Below, piece by piece: positions 15,035 through 22,940 of a stretch of DNA of 24,067 nucleotides (within the stretch, counting starts at the first letter, position 1; the number at the start of each line of letters is the position of its first letter). The notes under the pieces are model-generated. The model was given only the letters and a program-made list of their open reading frames with translations, did not search any database and was not told the DNA's origin. The DNA is from JBDTNK01 sp039933775. GTDB lineage: Bacteria > Chloroflexota > Limnocylindria > QHBO01. The position numbers and the translations under genes were made by a program. The stretch covers positions 1 through 24,067 of the forward strand of contig JBDTNK010000030.1 in NCBI GenBank assembly GCA_039933775.1. The letters run 5' to 3'.

Positions 15035-16303
15035 CTACAGGAGGTAGCGCAGCCAGAGATAGATCGTGCTGACGACGATCGCGCCGATGGTGACCGGGAG
15101 CCCATACAGCAGGAATCGGCCGAACGTGATCGGGTGACCCTCGCGTTCCGCCATCGCCGCCAGGATGACGTTGGCGCTCGCGCCGATGATCGTGGCATTG
15201 CCGCCGAGATCGGCGCCGATGGCGAGCGCCCACCACAGGACGTCGCTCTCGTGGCCGCTGCTGATCTCCTTCACCACCGGAATCATGGTGGCGGTGTACG
15301 GGATATTGTCGATCACGCCCGACAGGATGGCGGAGAGCCACAGCACCAGGATCGATGTGGTGCCGAGCACACCACCGGTCAGCGCCAGGATGCCGTCTGC
15401 CAGGGCACGAATGAGGCCCACCTCGATGACGCCCGCCACGAGCATGAACAGACCGATGAAGAAGAAGAGCGTTGGCCATTCCACCTCGCGCAGGACGTCG
15501 CGCGGATCCTCGCCCGCCACGAACATGAGCGCCACCGCTCCGGTGAGTGCCACGGTCGCCGGCTCGTAACCCAGCTGGCCGTGCAGGAGGAAGCCGATGA
15601 GGGTCAATCCGAGCACGATGAGGCTGTTTCGCAGGAGCGTCGGGTTTCCGATCATCCGTCGCTCGTCGAGGGCCAGCAGCGCGTCGCGGAGGGCCGGATC
15701 GGTCGACAGCTGGCCGCGGAACAGCCATCGCGCCGAAACGAGGAAGAGGAAGAGCAACAGGATCGAGAGCGGCATCATGTTGAACAGGAAGCTCGTGAAA
15801 TCGAGCCCGGCGGCACTGCCGATCAGGAGGTTCGGGGGATCGCCGATGAGCGTTGACGCTCCGCCGATGTTGCTCGCCAGGATCTCGCTCACGATGAGCG
15901 GGAACGGGCTCATGCCGAGCCGAGCCGCGAGGAAGAGCGTGATCGGCCCGACCAGGACGACGGTCGTGACGTTGTCGAGCAGCGCGCTCGCAACCGCGGT
16001 GATCACGCTCATCACCACGAGCACCCGGTAGCCATCACCCCCCGCGAAACGAGCAGCTCGGACGGCGAGCCAGCCGAAGACGCCGGTCTTGCGGACGATA
16101 CCGGCCAGGATCATCATCCCGGCGAGCAGGAAGATGACGTTGAAGTCCACCGCCGCGAACGCCTCTTCCTGGGTCACGATGCCCAGGAGCACCATGGCAA
16201 TTCCGCCGGCCATGGCGGCGATCGTCTTGTGCACGCGCTCGGTGGCGATGAGCGCGTAGGTGACGACGAAGACGATGAGGCCAATGACCGCAACCACGGT
16301 CAC
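15035..16303 (-). CDS. ArsB/NhaD-family (P-protein-like) membrane transporter
   Basis: The 422-residue protein has about 11-12 membrane helices. It shows the paired family signatures ALLDNVTTVVLVGP and ASNIGGASTLIGDPPN in the first half, and SGVIDNIPYTATMIPVV and ADLGGNATIIGASANV in the second, which is the inverted-repeat architecture of the ion transporter superfamily. NIGG-x-IGDPPN is closest to the P-protein/NhaD branch rather than true ArsB. Likely work is Na+/H+ or anion transport; the sequence does not decide. I place the start at GTG 16303. It overlaps the TGA of the CBS gene as GTGA with GAGGAG about 10 nt upstream, and removes an Arg-rich 19-residue extension. Neighbours on both sides belong to one operon of ion-handling genes. 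Confidence 0.85.
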   Translation of the reverse strand: MTVVAVIGLIVFVVTYALIATERVHKTIAAMAGGIAMVLLGIVTQEEAFAAVDFNVIFLLAGMMILAGIVRKTGVFGWLAVRAARFAGGDGYRVLVVMSVITAVASALLDNVTTVVLVGPITLFLAARLGMSPFPLIVSEILASNIGGASTLIGDPPNLLIGSAAGLDFTSFLFNMMPLSILLLFLFLVSARWLFRGQLSTDPALRDALLALDERRMIGNPTLLRNSLIVLGLTLIGFLLHGQLGYEPATVALTGAVALMFVAGEDPRDVLREVEWPTLFFFIGLFMLVAGVIEVGLIRALADGILALTGGVLGTTSILVLWLSAILSGVIDNIPYTATMIPVVKEISSGHESDVLWWALAIGADLGGNATIIGASANVILAAMAEREGHPITFGRFLLYGLPVTIGAIVVSTIYLWLRYLL

Positions 16304-16827
16304 CTCGCGAGTTCTCCTCGCGGCTCGAGCAGCCGCTCGCGACCTGCGGCGCGAACCCACACGACGAGCAGCTCGAGGTGGTCGACGTAGCCGACGACGT
16401 GCTTCTCGGCGTCGACGATCGGAAGTCCGTTGAGCCCGGTCCCGCGCAGGCGCGCGAAGGCATCCCGCACGGTCTCCTCGAGTTGCACGCTGACCGGCTC
16501 GCTCATGATGTCGCGCGCGAGTCGGGCGCCGATATGTCCCGCGTACTCGAGCACCGCGTCGATGTCCTCGATCTCGCCGAGAAACTCCTCGGGGACGATC
16601 TTGCGGAAGATGTCGTTCACGAGCGTTCCGACCGGAATGACGCCGCGCAGGCGGTCGCCGTCATCGACCACCGCTATCACGCGACAGCCGCTGTTCTCCA
16701 CCGCGAGATCGGCGAGGCGCTGCAGGCTGTCGATCTCGCGAACCACGATCGGCTGCATGCGGAGGATCGTGTCCGCGTCGGCGATCGTGGTGAGCTGGGT
16801 GATCGATTCCGGTGTGCGAGGTTCCAT
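16300..16827 (-). CDS. CBS-domain-pair protein, putative regulator of the adjacent transporters
   Basis: The 175-residue soluble protein contains two CBS repeats. The first spans about residues 17-76 (ILRMQPIVVREIDSL to LRGVIPVGTLVNDIF), the second about 105-165 (ARDIMSEPVSVQLEETVRDA to VVGYVDHLELLVVWVR). They are separated by an acidic linker (EEFLGEIEDIDAVLEY). Tandem CBS domains form Bateman modules that bind adenine nucleotides or other ligands. It has no effector domain of its own. Being first in an operon with two transporters (GTGA overlap with the next gene) suggests it senses energy or ion state for them in trans. Start ATG 16827 is weakly supported by AGGACC about 8 nt upstream on the minus strand. 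Confidence 0.82.
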   Translation of the reverse strand: MEPRTPESITQLTTIADADTILRMQPIVVREIDSLQRLADLAVENSGCRVIAVVDDGDRLRGVIPVGTLVNDIFRKIVPEEFLGEIEDIDAVLEYAGHIGARLARDIMSEPVSVQLEETVRDAFARLRGTGLNGLPIVDAEKHVVGYVDHLELLVVWVRAAGRERLLEPRGELAR

Positions 16828-16864
16828 GATTTATCGGTCCTGTTGGAAATTCCGGACAGACAAA

Positions 16865-16886
16865 GAGACTGCGCGTGCGCAGTCTC
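16865..16886. promoter_or_regulatory. 22-bp palindrome in the divergent spacer (operator candidate)
   Basis: GAGACTGCGC and GCGCAGTCTC are perfect 10-bp arms around GT. The site is 38 bp from the CBS-protein start on one side and about 70 bp upstream of the inferred Kef promoter on the other. That position suits a shared operator for both ion-transport units; a transcript hairpin is the alternative. Confidence 0.5.
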
Positions 16887-16955
16887 CACCTCGATGCCGG
16901 GATACGGGCGCGGCACCTCGCCCTGCGTGGCCGCTGAGTCTACCCGATGCCCCGG

Positions 16956-16961
16956 TATGAT
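16956..16961 (+). promoter_or_regulatory. -10 element giving a leaderless Kef transcript
   Basis: TATGAT ends 8 nt before the ATG at 16970. With the usual 6-8 nt spacing, transcription would begin at or just before the start codon. No Shine-Dalgarno sequence is present, which fits leaderless translation. The -35 region is weak. Confidence 0.5.
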
Positions 16962-16969
16962 CGGCACGC

Positions 16970-18634
16970 ATGACGGGAAGTCTGGGCCTCACCCTGCTCG
17001 CGGCCCTGCTCGCGGCGCTCGTCCTGGGCGCGTTGGCCTTGCGGCTTCGGCTGCCGCCCATTATCGGCTACATCATCGCGGGGCTGGCCGTCGGGCCGTT
17101 CACGCCGGGCTTCGTGGCCGACCGCGAGCAGGTCCTGCAGCTCGCCGATATCGGCGTCGCGCTGCTCATGTTCAGCATCGGCCTGCAGTTCAAGATCCGC
17201 GAGCTGCTCAGCGTGGGGCGGCTCGTGCTGATCGGGGTGCCGGTGCAGGTGGCGATCACCATGCTCTTCGGCCTCGGCATCGGGCTGCTCGTGGGCTGGT
17301 CACCGCTCGAGGCGGCCTTCGTGGGGGCGGCGGTAGCCATCTGCTCGACCGTGGTGCTCGCCAAGGTCGTCGGCGAGTCCGTGCTGCGCAGCACCACCCA
17401 GGGCCAGATCGCCGTGGGCTGGTCGATCATGCAGGACCTGCTCACCGTCGTCCTGGTCGTGGTCCTCTCTGAGCTCGCCGCCGAGACGACCGACGTGCTG
17501 CGCGGCGTGGTGCTGCCGACGGTCATCGCGCTGCTCTTCGTCGGCGGCGTGGTCACGATCGGGTCGCGCGTCTTGCCGCCGGTGCTGAGCCGGGTCGCTC
17601 GCCTCGGCTCACGCGAGCTGTTCGTCGTCGCAATCAGCTGCATCGCGATCGGCACGGCCTTCGGGGCCAGCGCGCTCGGCGTCTCGATCGCGCTGGGCGC
17701 CTTCGTCGCCGGGCTCGCCCTGTCGGAGTCAGACCTTGCTTCGAGCGTGCTGGGCGAGATCGTCCCGCTGCGCGAGCTGTTCAGCACCATCTTTTTTGTC
17801 TCCGCCGGCATCCTGGTGCAGCCGCTCGAGGTCATCGACGGCTGGGCGGTGGTCCTGCTGCTGCTGGTAGTCATCGTCGTCGTGAAGGGCAGCGTAGTTG
17901 CCGCGATGGCCTGGCTGGGCGGCTATCGACCCGCGATCGCCGTTCGCGCGGGCGGCATGGTCGCGCAGGCCGGCGAGTTCAGCTTCGTGCTCGCCACCGC
18001 GGGGCTCGGCGTGGGAGCGGTCAGCCCCGATGCCTTCAGCGAGGTGATGGGCGCCGTGATCCTGAGCATGATCGCGGCGGGCCCGGTGCTTCGCGTGAGC
18101 GAGCGGCTGGCCGATGCGCTCGACCGGCGGCTCCCCGATCGACGGCCGATGCCGCCGCTGGCGATGCCCGATGCGCCGCTCCGGCGCCACGCGGTGATCC
18201 TGGGCTACGGCCGGACGGGCAGCACCGTGGCCCGCGTGCTCGAGGCACGCGGCTTCGCATGGATCGCCATCGACGGCGATTACACGGTGGCGCGCGTGGC
18301 GCGTGAGGCCGGCCGCGCGGTGATGTTCGGGTCGATCGGCGCGCCCTCGATGCTCGACTCGGCGAACATCGGCGAGGCACACACGCTGCTCGTGTGCGTG
18401 CCCGACGCGATCGCAACCCGCCAGGCGGTGGCCTACGCGCGGCGCCGCAACCCGAGGCTTGGCGTCGTGGCACGCGCGCAATCGGAACGTGACGCCGATG
18501 AGCTGCGGCACATGGGCGTCGAGCGCGTCATCGTGGCCGAGCGTCAGCTGAGCAACGAGCTCGTCCGGCATGCACTCCGGCGCTTCGGCATCTCGGACCG
18601 CGAGATCAGCGCGATCGTGGAGCGGCGCCCCTGA
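16970..18634 (+). CDS. Kef-type K+/H+ antiporter with C-terminal TrkA-N domain
   Basis: The 554-residue protein has a CPA2 membrane domain of about 12 helices (1-385). It includes IGYIIAGLAVGPFTPGF (32-48), LADIGVALLMFSIGLQF (58-74) and GWSIMQDLLTVVLVV (150-164). Gln155-Asp156 is the QD pair typical of electroneutral Kef-type K+ efflux systems, unlike the DD pair of the neighbouring NapA-type protein. After a linker, RHAVILGYGRTGSTVARVLE (406-425) opens a Rossmann TrkA-N domain with intact GYGRTG that binds NAD(H)/AMP-type nucleotides. The layout is that of KefB/KefC/YbaL; no separate KefF/KefG-like subunit gene is nearby. It is divergent from the CBS/NhaD-type/NapA operon and probably leaderless. 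K+ extrusion with H+ uptake under nucleotide or thiol control is the expected role. Confidence 0.9.
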   Translation: MTGSLGLTLLAALLAALVLGALALRLRLPPIIGYIIAGLAVGPFTPGFVADREQVLQLADIGVALLMFSIGLQFKIRELLSVGRLVLIGVPVQVAITMLFGLGIGLLVGWSPLEAAFVGAAVAICSTVVLAKVVGESVLRSTTQGQIAVGWSIMQDLLTVVLVVVLSELAAETTDVLRGVVLPTVIALLFVGGVVTIGSRVLPPVLSRVARLGSRELFVVAISCIAIGTAFGASALGVSIALGAFVAGLALSESDLASSVLGEIVPLRELFSTIFFVSAGILVQPLEVIDGWAVVLLLLVVIVVVKGSVVAAMAWLGGYRPAIAVRAGGMVAQAGEFSFVLATAGLGVGAVSPDAFSEVMGAVILSMIAAGPVLRVSERLADALDRRLPDRRPMPPLAMPDAPLRRHAVILGYGRTGSTVARVLEARGFAWIAIDGDYTVARVAREAGRAVMFGSIGAPSMLDSANIGEAHTLLVCVPDAIATRQAVAYARRRNPRLGVVARAQSERDADELRHMGVERVIVAERQLSNELVRHALRRFGISDREISAIVERRP

Positions 18635-18675
18635 TCGCTGAACGGCGGACGCGGGGCGGTGAGCGGCAGACAGCA

Positions 18676-18703
18676 CGGGAGCCGGCCCGGAGGCCGGCTC
18701 CCG
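18676..18703. terminator. bidirectional terminator hairpin
   Basis: A perfect 12-bp stem (CGGGAGCCGGCC with GGCCGGCTCCCG) and 4-nt loop CGGA sits between the convergent Kef and 5'-nucleotidase genes, 41 bp and 27 bp from their stops. There is no clear T-run. Confidence 0.75.
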
Positions 18704-18730
18704 CATCGGTCCTATAAGAGCGAACGCCGT

Positions 18731-20488
18731 CTACGGCGCGATGTTCACCCGGTCCAGGGCCGGGATCGCCACCGGCGAGTTCGCACCGATGTAGGCAACG
18801 AACGCGTTGGTGTCGACCGGGCCAACGACCCGGTTCGTGGCAGTCCCGAGCACGCTGAAGTTGTCACCACCGGTGGCCAGGAACGAGTTCACGGTGAACC
18901 GGTACGTGGTCGCCGGGTCGAGGGTGACGCCATCGAGCATGATCGAGCTGTCGATCACCTTGTCGCCCTGCGCGGCTGCAGGGTTGTACTGGTAGGTGAA
19001 GTTCGACGACACCGAGAGGAAGCGGTTCTCGCCAGGACCCGGGTTGTTGAACTGCTGCTCCAGGACGTCGTCGATCTGGGCACCGGTGAGATCCATGGTG
19101 ACCAGGTCGTTCTGGAACGGCTGGACCGCGAAGACCTCTCCGAACGTGACGCCGCATGGCGGTGCCTCGCCCACCTCGCAGATGAGGTCGGTGCGGATGC
19201 CGCCGGGGTTCATGAGCGCGAACTGCGCCCCGAACTCATCGTCGCTCGCGGCGAGCTGCGCGTCGGCGATCGCGTTGCCCAGGGTCGACTCGTCGACGAC
19301 CTGCGCACGCACGAGATCGCCGGCGATGCTGCCGATCACCTCGTTGCGGATGACGTCCACGATCGCCGCGTATTTGGCGATGATCGCTGTCTCGGCCGCG
19401 TCCTTTGCGACGTCGCGGGTGACGATCACGTTGTTGATCGCGACCTCGTAGATATCACGCGTGGCGCGGTCGATCTTGAGGTCGACGTCGGTCAGCACCC
19501 GCCCGAACGAGCTGGCGCTGGAGACGGCGATGTTCTCACCGACCGAGTTCGGCAGCGCGCAGTTGTACTGCTGGTGGGTGTGGCCGCTGATGACCATGTC
19601 GACCGCCGGGTCCAGCTGGGCCACGATGTCGACCAGCGCGCCGCTCGGGCCGTTGCAGGTGTTCACGAAGGCCGCCGTGGACGGCGTCTGGGTGAGACCC
19701 TCGTGAAGCAGGATGACGATCGACTGGATGTTCTGCGCCTGCAGTTGCGGGACGAGCGCGTTGATCGTCTCCGCCTCGTCGCGGAACTCCAGGCCCGCCA
19801 CGCCGGCCGGGGTCACGATGGATGGCGTGCCCTCCAGCGTCAGGCCGATGAAGGCGATGTTGACGCCACCGAACTTGCGGACCTCATACGCGGGGAAGAC
19901 GGTCTCGTTCGTCCCGGCGTAGAAGACGTTGGCGGAGAGATACTGGAAATCGGCACCGGCGAAGCCGTCACCGTCCTGGCAGCCGTCGATGGGATGGCAG
20001 CCGCCATTCTGCATGCGCAGCAGCTCCTGGTAGCCCTCATCGAACTCGTGGTTGCCGACGCTGCTGATGTCGAGGCCCAGCGCGTTCATGGCCTCGATCG
20101 TGGGCTCGTCGTGGAAGTAGCCGCTGATGAGCGGTGAGGCGCCGATGAGGTCGCCGGCGGCCACTGTCAGCGTGTTCGGGTTCGTCGCCTCGAGATCGCG
20201 GATGTGCGTGGCGAGATATTCCACGCCGCCGTTGTTCTCGACCGGGCCGGCCTCGGTCAGGACGCGGGCCGATGATCCGCTGGGCGGCTCGATGTTGCCG
20301 TGGAAGTCGTTGATCGCCAGCAGCTGCACGTCGACCGTGCGCGCGGCGAGGCCCTTGGGACTGCCTTGGCCAGGGTCGGCGGCAGCGACCGGCGCAGCTG
20401 CCAGAAAGATGGTTCCGACGAGGAACAGGAGCGCGATGAATGATCGCGTCGCGCGTCCTCGCATGGGCAGAGTCGGGATGGACACCAT
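18731..20488 (-). CDS. secreted bifunctional metallophosphatase / 5'-nucleotidase (UshA/CpdB-like)
   Basis: The 585-residue protein has a signal peptide (about 1-37, ending PVAAA). An N-terminal calcineurin-like phosphoesterase domain follows with the full metal-binding set: NDFHGN (Asp61, His63), AGDLIGASP (Asp113), SVGNHEFDEG (Asn146, His147), ILLHEG (His262) and SGHTHQQYN (His303, His305). The 5'-nucleotidase C-terminal domain shows NPGGIRTDL, FGEVFAVQPFQNDLV and FLATGGDNF. Such enzymes hydrolyse extracellular nucleotides or 2',3'-cyclic nucleotides, releasing nucleoside and phosphate. I see no LPXTG or C-terminal anchor, so it is probably secreted free. ATG 20488 is chosen because AGGAGGAGA precedes it by about 10 nt and it exposes a proper signal peptide; the frame runs 46 codons further upstream without either. 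Nucleobase salvage could feed the importer cluster, but that link is speculative. Confidence 0.93.
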   Translation of the reverse strand: MVSIPTLPMRGRATRSFIALLFLVGTIFLAAAPVAAADPGQGSPKGLAARTVDVQLLAINDFHGNIEPPSGSSARVLTEAGPVENNGGVEYLATHIRDLEATNPNTLTVAAGDLIGASPLISGYFHDEPTIEAMNALGLDISSVGNHEFDEGYQELLRMQNGGCHPIDGCQDGDGFAGADFQYLSANVFYAGTNETVFPAYEVRKFGGVNIAFIGLTLEGTPSIVTPAGVAGLEFRDEAETINALVPQLQAQNIQSIVILLHEGLTQTPSTAAFVNTCNGPSGALVDIVAQLDPAVDMVISGHTHQQYNCALPNSVGENIAVSSASSFGRVLTDVDLKIDRATRDIYEVAINNVIVTRDVAKDAAETAIIAKYAAIVDVIRNEVIGSIAGDLVRAQVVDESTLGNAIADAQLAASDDEFGAQFALMNPGGIRTDLICEVGEAPPCGVTFGEVFAVQPFQNDLVTMDLTGAQIDDVLEQQFNNPGPGENRFLSVSSNFTYQYNPAAAQGDKVIDSSIMLDGVTLDPATTYRFTVNSFLATGGDNFSVLGTATNRVVGPVDTNAFVAYIGANSPVAIPALDRVNIAP

Positions 20489-20652
20489 GGTCTGAATGTC
20501 TCCTCCTGCGGATGGCGCAGCCGTGGCGGGGCAGGCGGCACGGTGCGAAGCGGTGGGCGCCGAGCAGCGCCGTGGAGGGCAACAGCGTACTGCGCCGCCC
20601 GTCCGAGCGGTACGCGCTCGATGCAACGAGTGCGTGCTGTCAACGCCTTGCA

Positions 20653-20672
20653 GTGATCGCTGCGGCGATCAC
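20653..20672. terminator. hairpin after the HAD gene
   Basis: GTGATCGC and GCGATCAC form a perfect 8-bp stem with a 4-nt loop, 20-39 bp past the HAD stop on the minus strand. A consensus TTGACA follows on that strand (20643-20638), without a matching -10 at 16-18 bp. It is either a terminator for the HIT-DUF937-HAD unit or an operator for the nucleotidase gene. Confidence 0.4.
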
Positions 20673-20691
20673 GCGGCATTCACGGCCGTGT

Positions 20692-21330
20692 TCAGTCCCA
20701 GGCCTGCCCGATGCGATCCGCCACCTCGTCGAGCGTCGCCACCACCATGACCGGTGTGCCCGGCGGCAGCGTCCCGATGACGCCCCACGGGCCGCGACGG
20801 ATCCAGATCGCGCGCATCCCCGCGGCAACCGACGGCAACATGTCGTTGTCGACGCGATCGCCGACGTACGCGATGTCCGATGGCGCCGCCCCGGTGAGCT
20901 GGGCGATCCGCGCGTAGAAGGCAGGATCCGGCTTGGCGACGCCGAGCTCCTCGCTCATGACCATGACATCGGCCTCGACCCCCGCCGCGCGCAGCTCGGC
21001 GCTGCGCACCGCCGGCTGGTTGGCCACCACCGCGATCCGATAGCCGCCATCGCGCAGCCGCGCGATGGCGCGAAGCGCATCGGGATACAGGTCATCGGCC
21101 GTGAAACCGCCGTAGATCGTCTCGATCGCCGCGAGGCGCATCGGCCAGTCGTCAACCTCGAAGATGCTGAACACTTCCCGATGCTCGCCGCCGCGCGCGA
21201 TGACGGCGCCCAGCGCCGCCATGAAGGTCAGGCGCGGGATCCCAAGCTCATCGGCCCACACCGACCAGATGCGCGTCTCGTCGATGAGCGTCTCGCCGAC
21301 GTCGAGCGCAACCCATCGCTGGCTCACCAC
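20692..21330 (-). CDS. HAD-superfamily hydrolase
   Basis: The 212-residue protein has HAD motif I ALDVGETLID (nucleophile Asp10), motif II VVANQ (about 101-105), motif III Lys133 in VAKPDPAFY, and motif IV YVGDRVDNDM (155-164) with the metal-binding Asp pair. An alpha-helical C1-type cap lies at about 15-80. Motif I has Gly at the place of the second Asp (DxG instead of DxD). This DVG-x-T form is common in a HAD subgroup but removes the usual acid/base residue. Likely a small-molecule phosphatase or dehalogenase-like hydrolase; the substrate is unknown. The start is GTG 21330 (or GTG 21327), 4 bp after the DUF937 stop, so translational coupling is likely. Confidence 0.85.
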   Translation of the reverse strand: MVSQRWVALDVGETLIDETRIWSVWADELGIPRLTFMAALGAVIARGGEHREVFSIFEVDDWPMRLAAIETIYGGFTADDLYPDALRAIARLRDGGYRIAVVANQPAVRSAELRAAGVEADVMVMSEELGVAKPDPAFYARIAQLTGAAPSDIAYVGDRVDNDMLPSVAAGMRAIWIRRGPWGVIGTLPPGTPVMVVATLDEVADRIGQAWD

Positions 21331-21334
21331 GGGG

Positions 21335-22036
21335 CTAGCGTGACTTGCGGCCGAAGAGGCCCCCGAGGATGTCCATCAGCCCGCCACCGCTGCGCCGCTC
21401 GGTGCCCGTCGTGGCCGTCGTGCCCGTGCCACTCGCCGTGGCGCTGGTGCCGGCGTCGCCACCCAGGACACCGCCGAGCGCGCCACCCAGGCCGCCACCA
21501 CCGAGCACGCCGCCCAGGATGTCCCCGAGGTCGGGATTGCTCTGCGCATCGGCCTTCTCGCGTCCAAGCATGTCGGTCAGGTCGTCGAGCCCGATGCCGC
21601 CGCCGCTGGTGCTGCCGGAGCTGCGCTTGCTGAGCATGCCCATCACGATCGGGGCGAGGAGCGCGAGCAGGCTGCCGACGCTTCCCATGTCCAGCCCGCT
21701 CTTCGCGCTGATTGCGCGCTGCATCGGTTCCTGGCGCGCTCCGAGCGTGTGCTCGAGAATGCCGGCGCCGTTCGTCGCGCGGGGATTGAGTTTCGCCGTC
21801 CCGCCCAGGTAGTCACCAAGGTTGTCCAGGATCGACCCGTCGTGGTCACGCTCGAGCGCGCCCTTCAGCGCCTCGCCGCCGCCCGACGTCGCATTCTGGC
21901 CGAGTGCTGCGAGCAGCGCCGGGATGGCGGTGTGCACGGCGGCCTGGGTCTTGTGTGGATCGGCACCGATGCGGCGACTGATCTGGGGCGCCTGCGCCTC
22001 GAGCAGCCCGTTCAATGCCTCGGTCAGCTGCGCCAT
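21335..22036 (-). CDS. DUF937-domain protein
   Basis: The 233-residue protein has the DUF937 layout. The N-terminal half is Ala/Leu-rich and helical (AQLTEALNGLLEAQAPQISR, then HTAIPALLAALGQNA). The centre contains a hydrophobic helix, SVGSLLALLAPIVMGMLSK (about 134-152), and NPDLGDILGGVLGGGG. The C-terminal tail is dominated by Gly, Ser and Thr (about 165-225) and ends GGLFGRKSR. DUF937 proteins (YidB-like) are small soluble or membrane-associated proteins of unresolved function. AGGAGGT 7 nt before ATG 22036 makes the start firm; the frame continues upstream but has no ribosome-binding site there. The HAD gene follows after 4 bp. Confidence 0.88.
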   Translation of the reverse strand: MAQLTEALNGLLEAQAPQISRRIGADPHKTQAAVHTAIPALLAALGQNATSGGGEALKGALERDHDGSILDNLGDYLGGTAKLNPRATNGAGILEHTLGARQEPMQRAISAKSGLDMGSVGSLLALLAPIVMGMLSKRSSGSTSGGGIGLDDLTDMLGREKADAQSNPDLGDILGGVLGGGGLGGALGGVLGGDAGTSATASGTGTTATTGTERRSGGGLMDILGGLFGRKSR

Positions 22037-22095
22037 GGGATGTACCTCCTGTGCGGCCGACGGCCCGGGGACGCCGACGTCGAGGCGGGGATCAT

Positions 22096-22114
22096 CCCAC
22101 GTTCGACGCGTGGG
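22096..22114. terminator. short hairpin between the HIT and DUF937 genes
   Basis: CCCACG and CGTGGG (6-bp arms, 7-nt loop) lie 18 bp past the HIT-gene stop and 60 bp before the DUF937 start. This is a weak candidate for partial termination. Confidence 0.3.
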
Positions 22115-22131
22115 GTCCTGACTGGGCAGGG

Positions 22132-22608
22132 CTACGCATCCCCGAGCAGGCGCGTCGTGCGCTCGATCATGGCCTCGATCTCGGTGCGCGGCAGCTCGCT
22201 GAAGTCCAGGCTCGTCATGCGCGTCGCGCCGCTCGGCAGCTTCTCCTCGGCCACCTCGCCGCGGATGATCGCGCTGTTCAGCGCATCTCCGGTCACGTGC
22301 GGCGCCAGGTGCACGTGGAGATGCGCGATGCCGCCGCCGAACACGTAGACGTACACGCGCTCGGCCCTCGCCGCCTCCTTGAGCGCCCGGCACACACGCG
22401 CGATCGTCGGACCGAACGTCGCCGCCTCGGGGCCGTCGAGATCCTCGATGTGCGGCACGTGCCGCAGCGGTTCGAGATACGAGAACCCGAGCGTGTGGCC
22501 CTCGGTGCTCATGCTCAGCCGCCACCGATCATCGCGCCACACCTCGACGCGACCGAGCCCCGCGTCCCCCGCCGGCCCCGCGCAGATCGCGCATCCGTCC
22601 TCGCTCAT
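22132..22608 (-). CDS. HIT-family nucleotide hydrolase/transferase
   Basis: The 158-residue protein has the histidine-triad motif HLHVHLAPH (96-104) with His98 as the expected nucleophile. An N-terminal CAIC pair (Cys6, Cys9) resembles the zinc site of HinT/GalT-like HIT proteins. HTLGFSYLEPLRHVPHIEDL (about 38-57) is the typical substrate-proximal stretch (usually PxRHxxxxxxL). HIT proteins cleave nucleoside phosphoramidates, AMP esters or dinucleoside polyphosphates. The 45-residue C-terminal extension after the triad is longer than in HinT. ATG 22608 is preferred over TTG 22614. A TAGAAT hexamer 6 nt upstream suggests a leaderless message, consistent with no Shine-Dalgarno site. Confidence 0.87.
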   Translation of the reverse strand: MSEDGCAICAGPAGDAGLGRVEVWRDDRWRLSMSTEGHTLGFSYLEPLRHVPHIEDLDGPEAATFGPTIARVCRALKEAARAERVYVYVFGGGIAHLHVHLAPHVTGDALNSAIIRGEVAEEKLPSGATRMTSLDFSELPRTEIEAMIERTTRLLGDA

Positions 22609-22614
22609 GCTCAA

Positions 22615-22620
22615 ATTCTA
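22615..22620 (-). promoter_or_regulatory. -10 element of a probable leaderless HIT transcript
   Basis: TAGAAT on the minus strand is followed by exactly 6 nt and then the ATG at 22608. Transcription would start at the start codon. Confidence 0.5.
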
Positions 22621-22636
22621 TCGGCGCGAGTGATTG

Positions 22637-22704
22637 CCCGGGCGCCAGCCGTCCCATGACCCGTGGCGCTCCTTCACCCGCCCCCCGCTTCGAGCGCGGA
22701 ACGC
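22637..22704 (+). repeat. repeat B copy 3 (~68 bp)
   Basis: CCCGGGCGCCAGCC, GTGGCGCTCCTTCACCCG and CGCTTCGAGCGCGGAACG occur in order as in the other copies. It begins about 30 bp upstream of the HIT start. Confidence 0.75.
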
Positions 22705-22720
22705 ACGCTTTGGCGCTCCG

Positions 22721-22900
22721 TGATTCACCACTGCATCAGATGGCCGGTAGCTCCGACTTCCCGGCCGTCTCATTCGGTGCTGGATGAAACCGAGCCGTTT
22801 GGATCGGTTCCGCCTCAATTCGGCCCGATTTCATTCTGGGGTGAATGCCACGATGGGTAGCTCCGACTTCCCGGCCATCTCATTCACCTGGTGAATCGCG
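22721..22900 (+). repeat. repeat C copy 2 (~180 bp) with an internal 29-bp direct repeat
   Basis: It aligns with the reverse complement of 12076-12248. Within it, 22747-22775 and 22857-22885 are 29-bp direct repeats (GTAGCTCCGACTTCCCGGCC core, one mismatch) 110 bp apart. Only one of these is well kept in the other copy. Confidence 0.8.
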
Positions 22901-22940
22901 CAGAGGGAGCAGCCCAGCGCCAGGAAGGTCCTCCCCGCAG

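Noticed and set aside
13881..15728. 615-aa open frame overlapping the NapA- and NhaD-type genes
   Set aside because: Arg/Gly-rich composition typical of an out-of-frame GC-rich read-through; the overlapped genes have clear family motifs.
18659..20137. Long open frame (492 aa) antisense to the 5'-nucleotidase
   Set aside because: It is a high-GC shadow frame with Arg/Asp/Val-biased composition and no domain. The opposite strand carries a signal peptide and all catalytic motifs.
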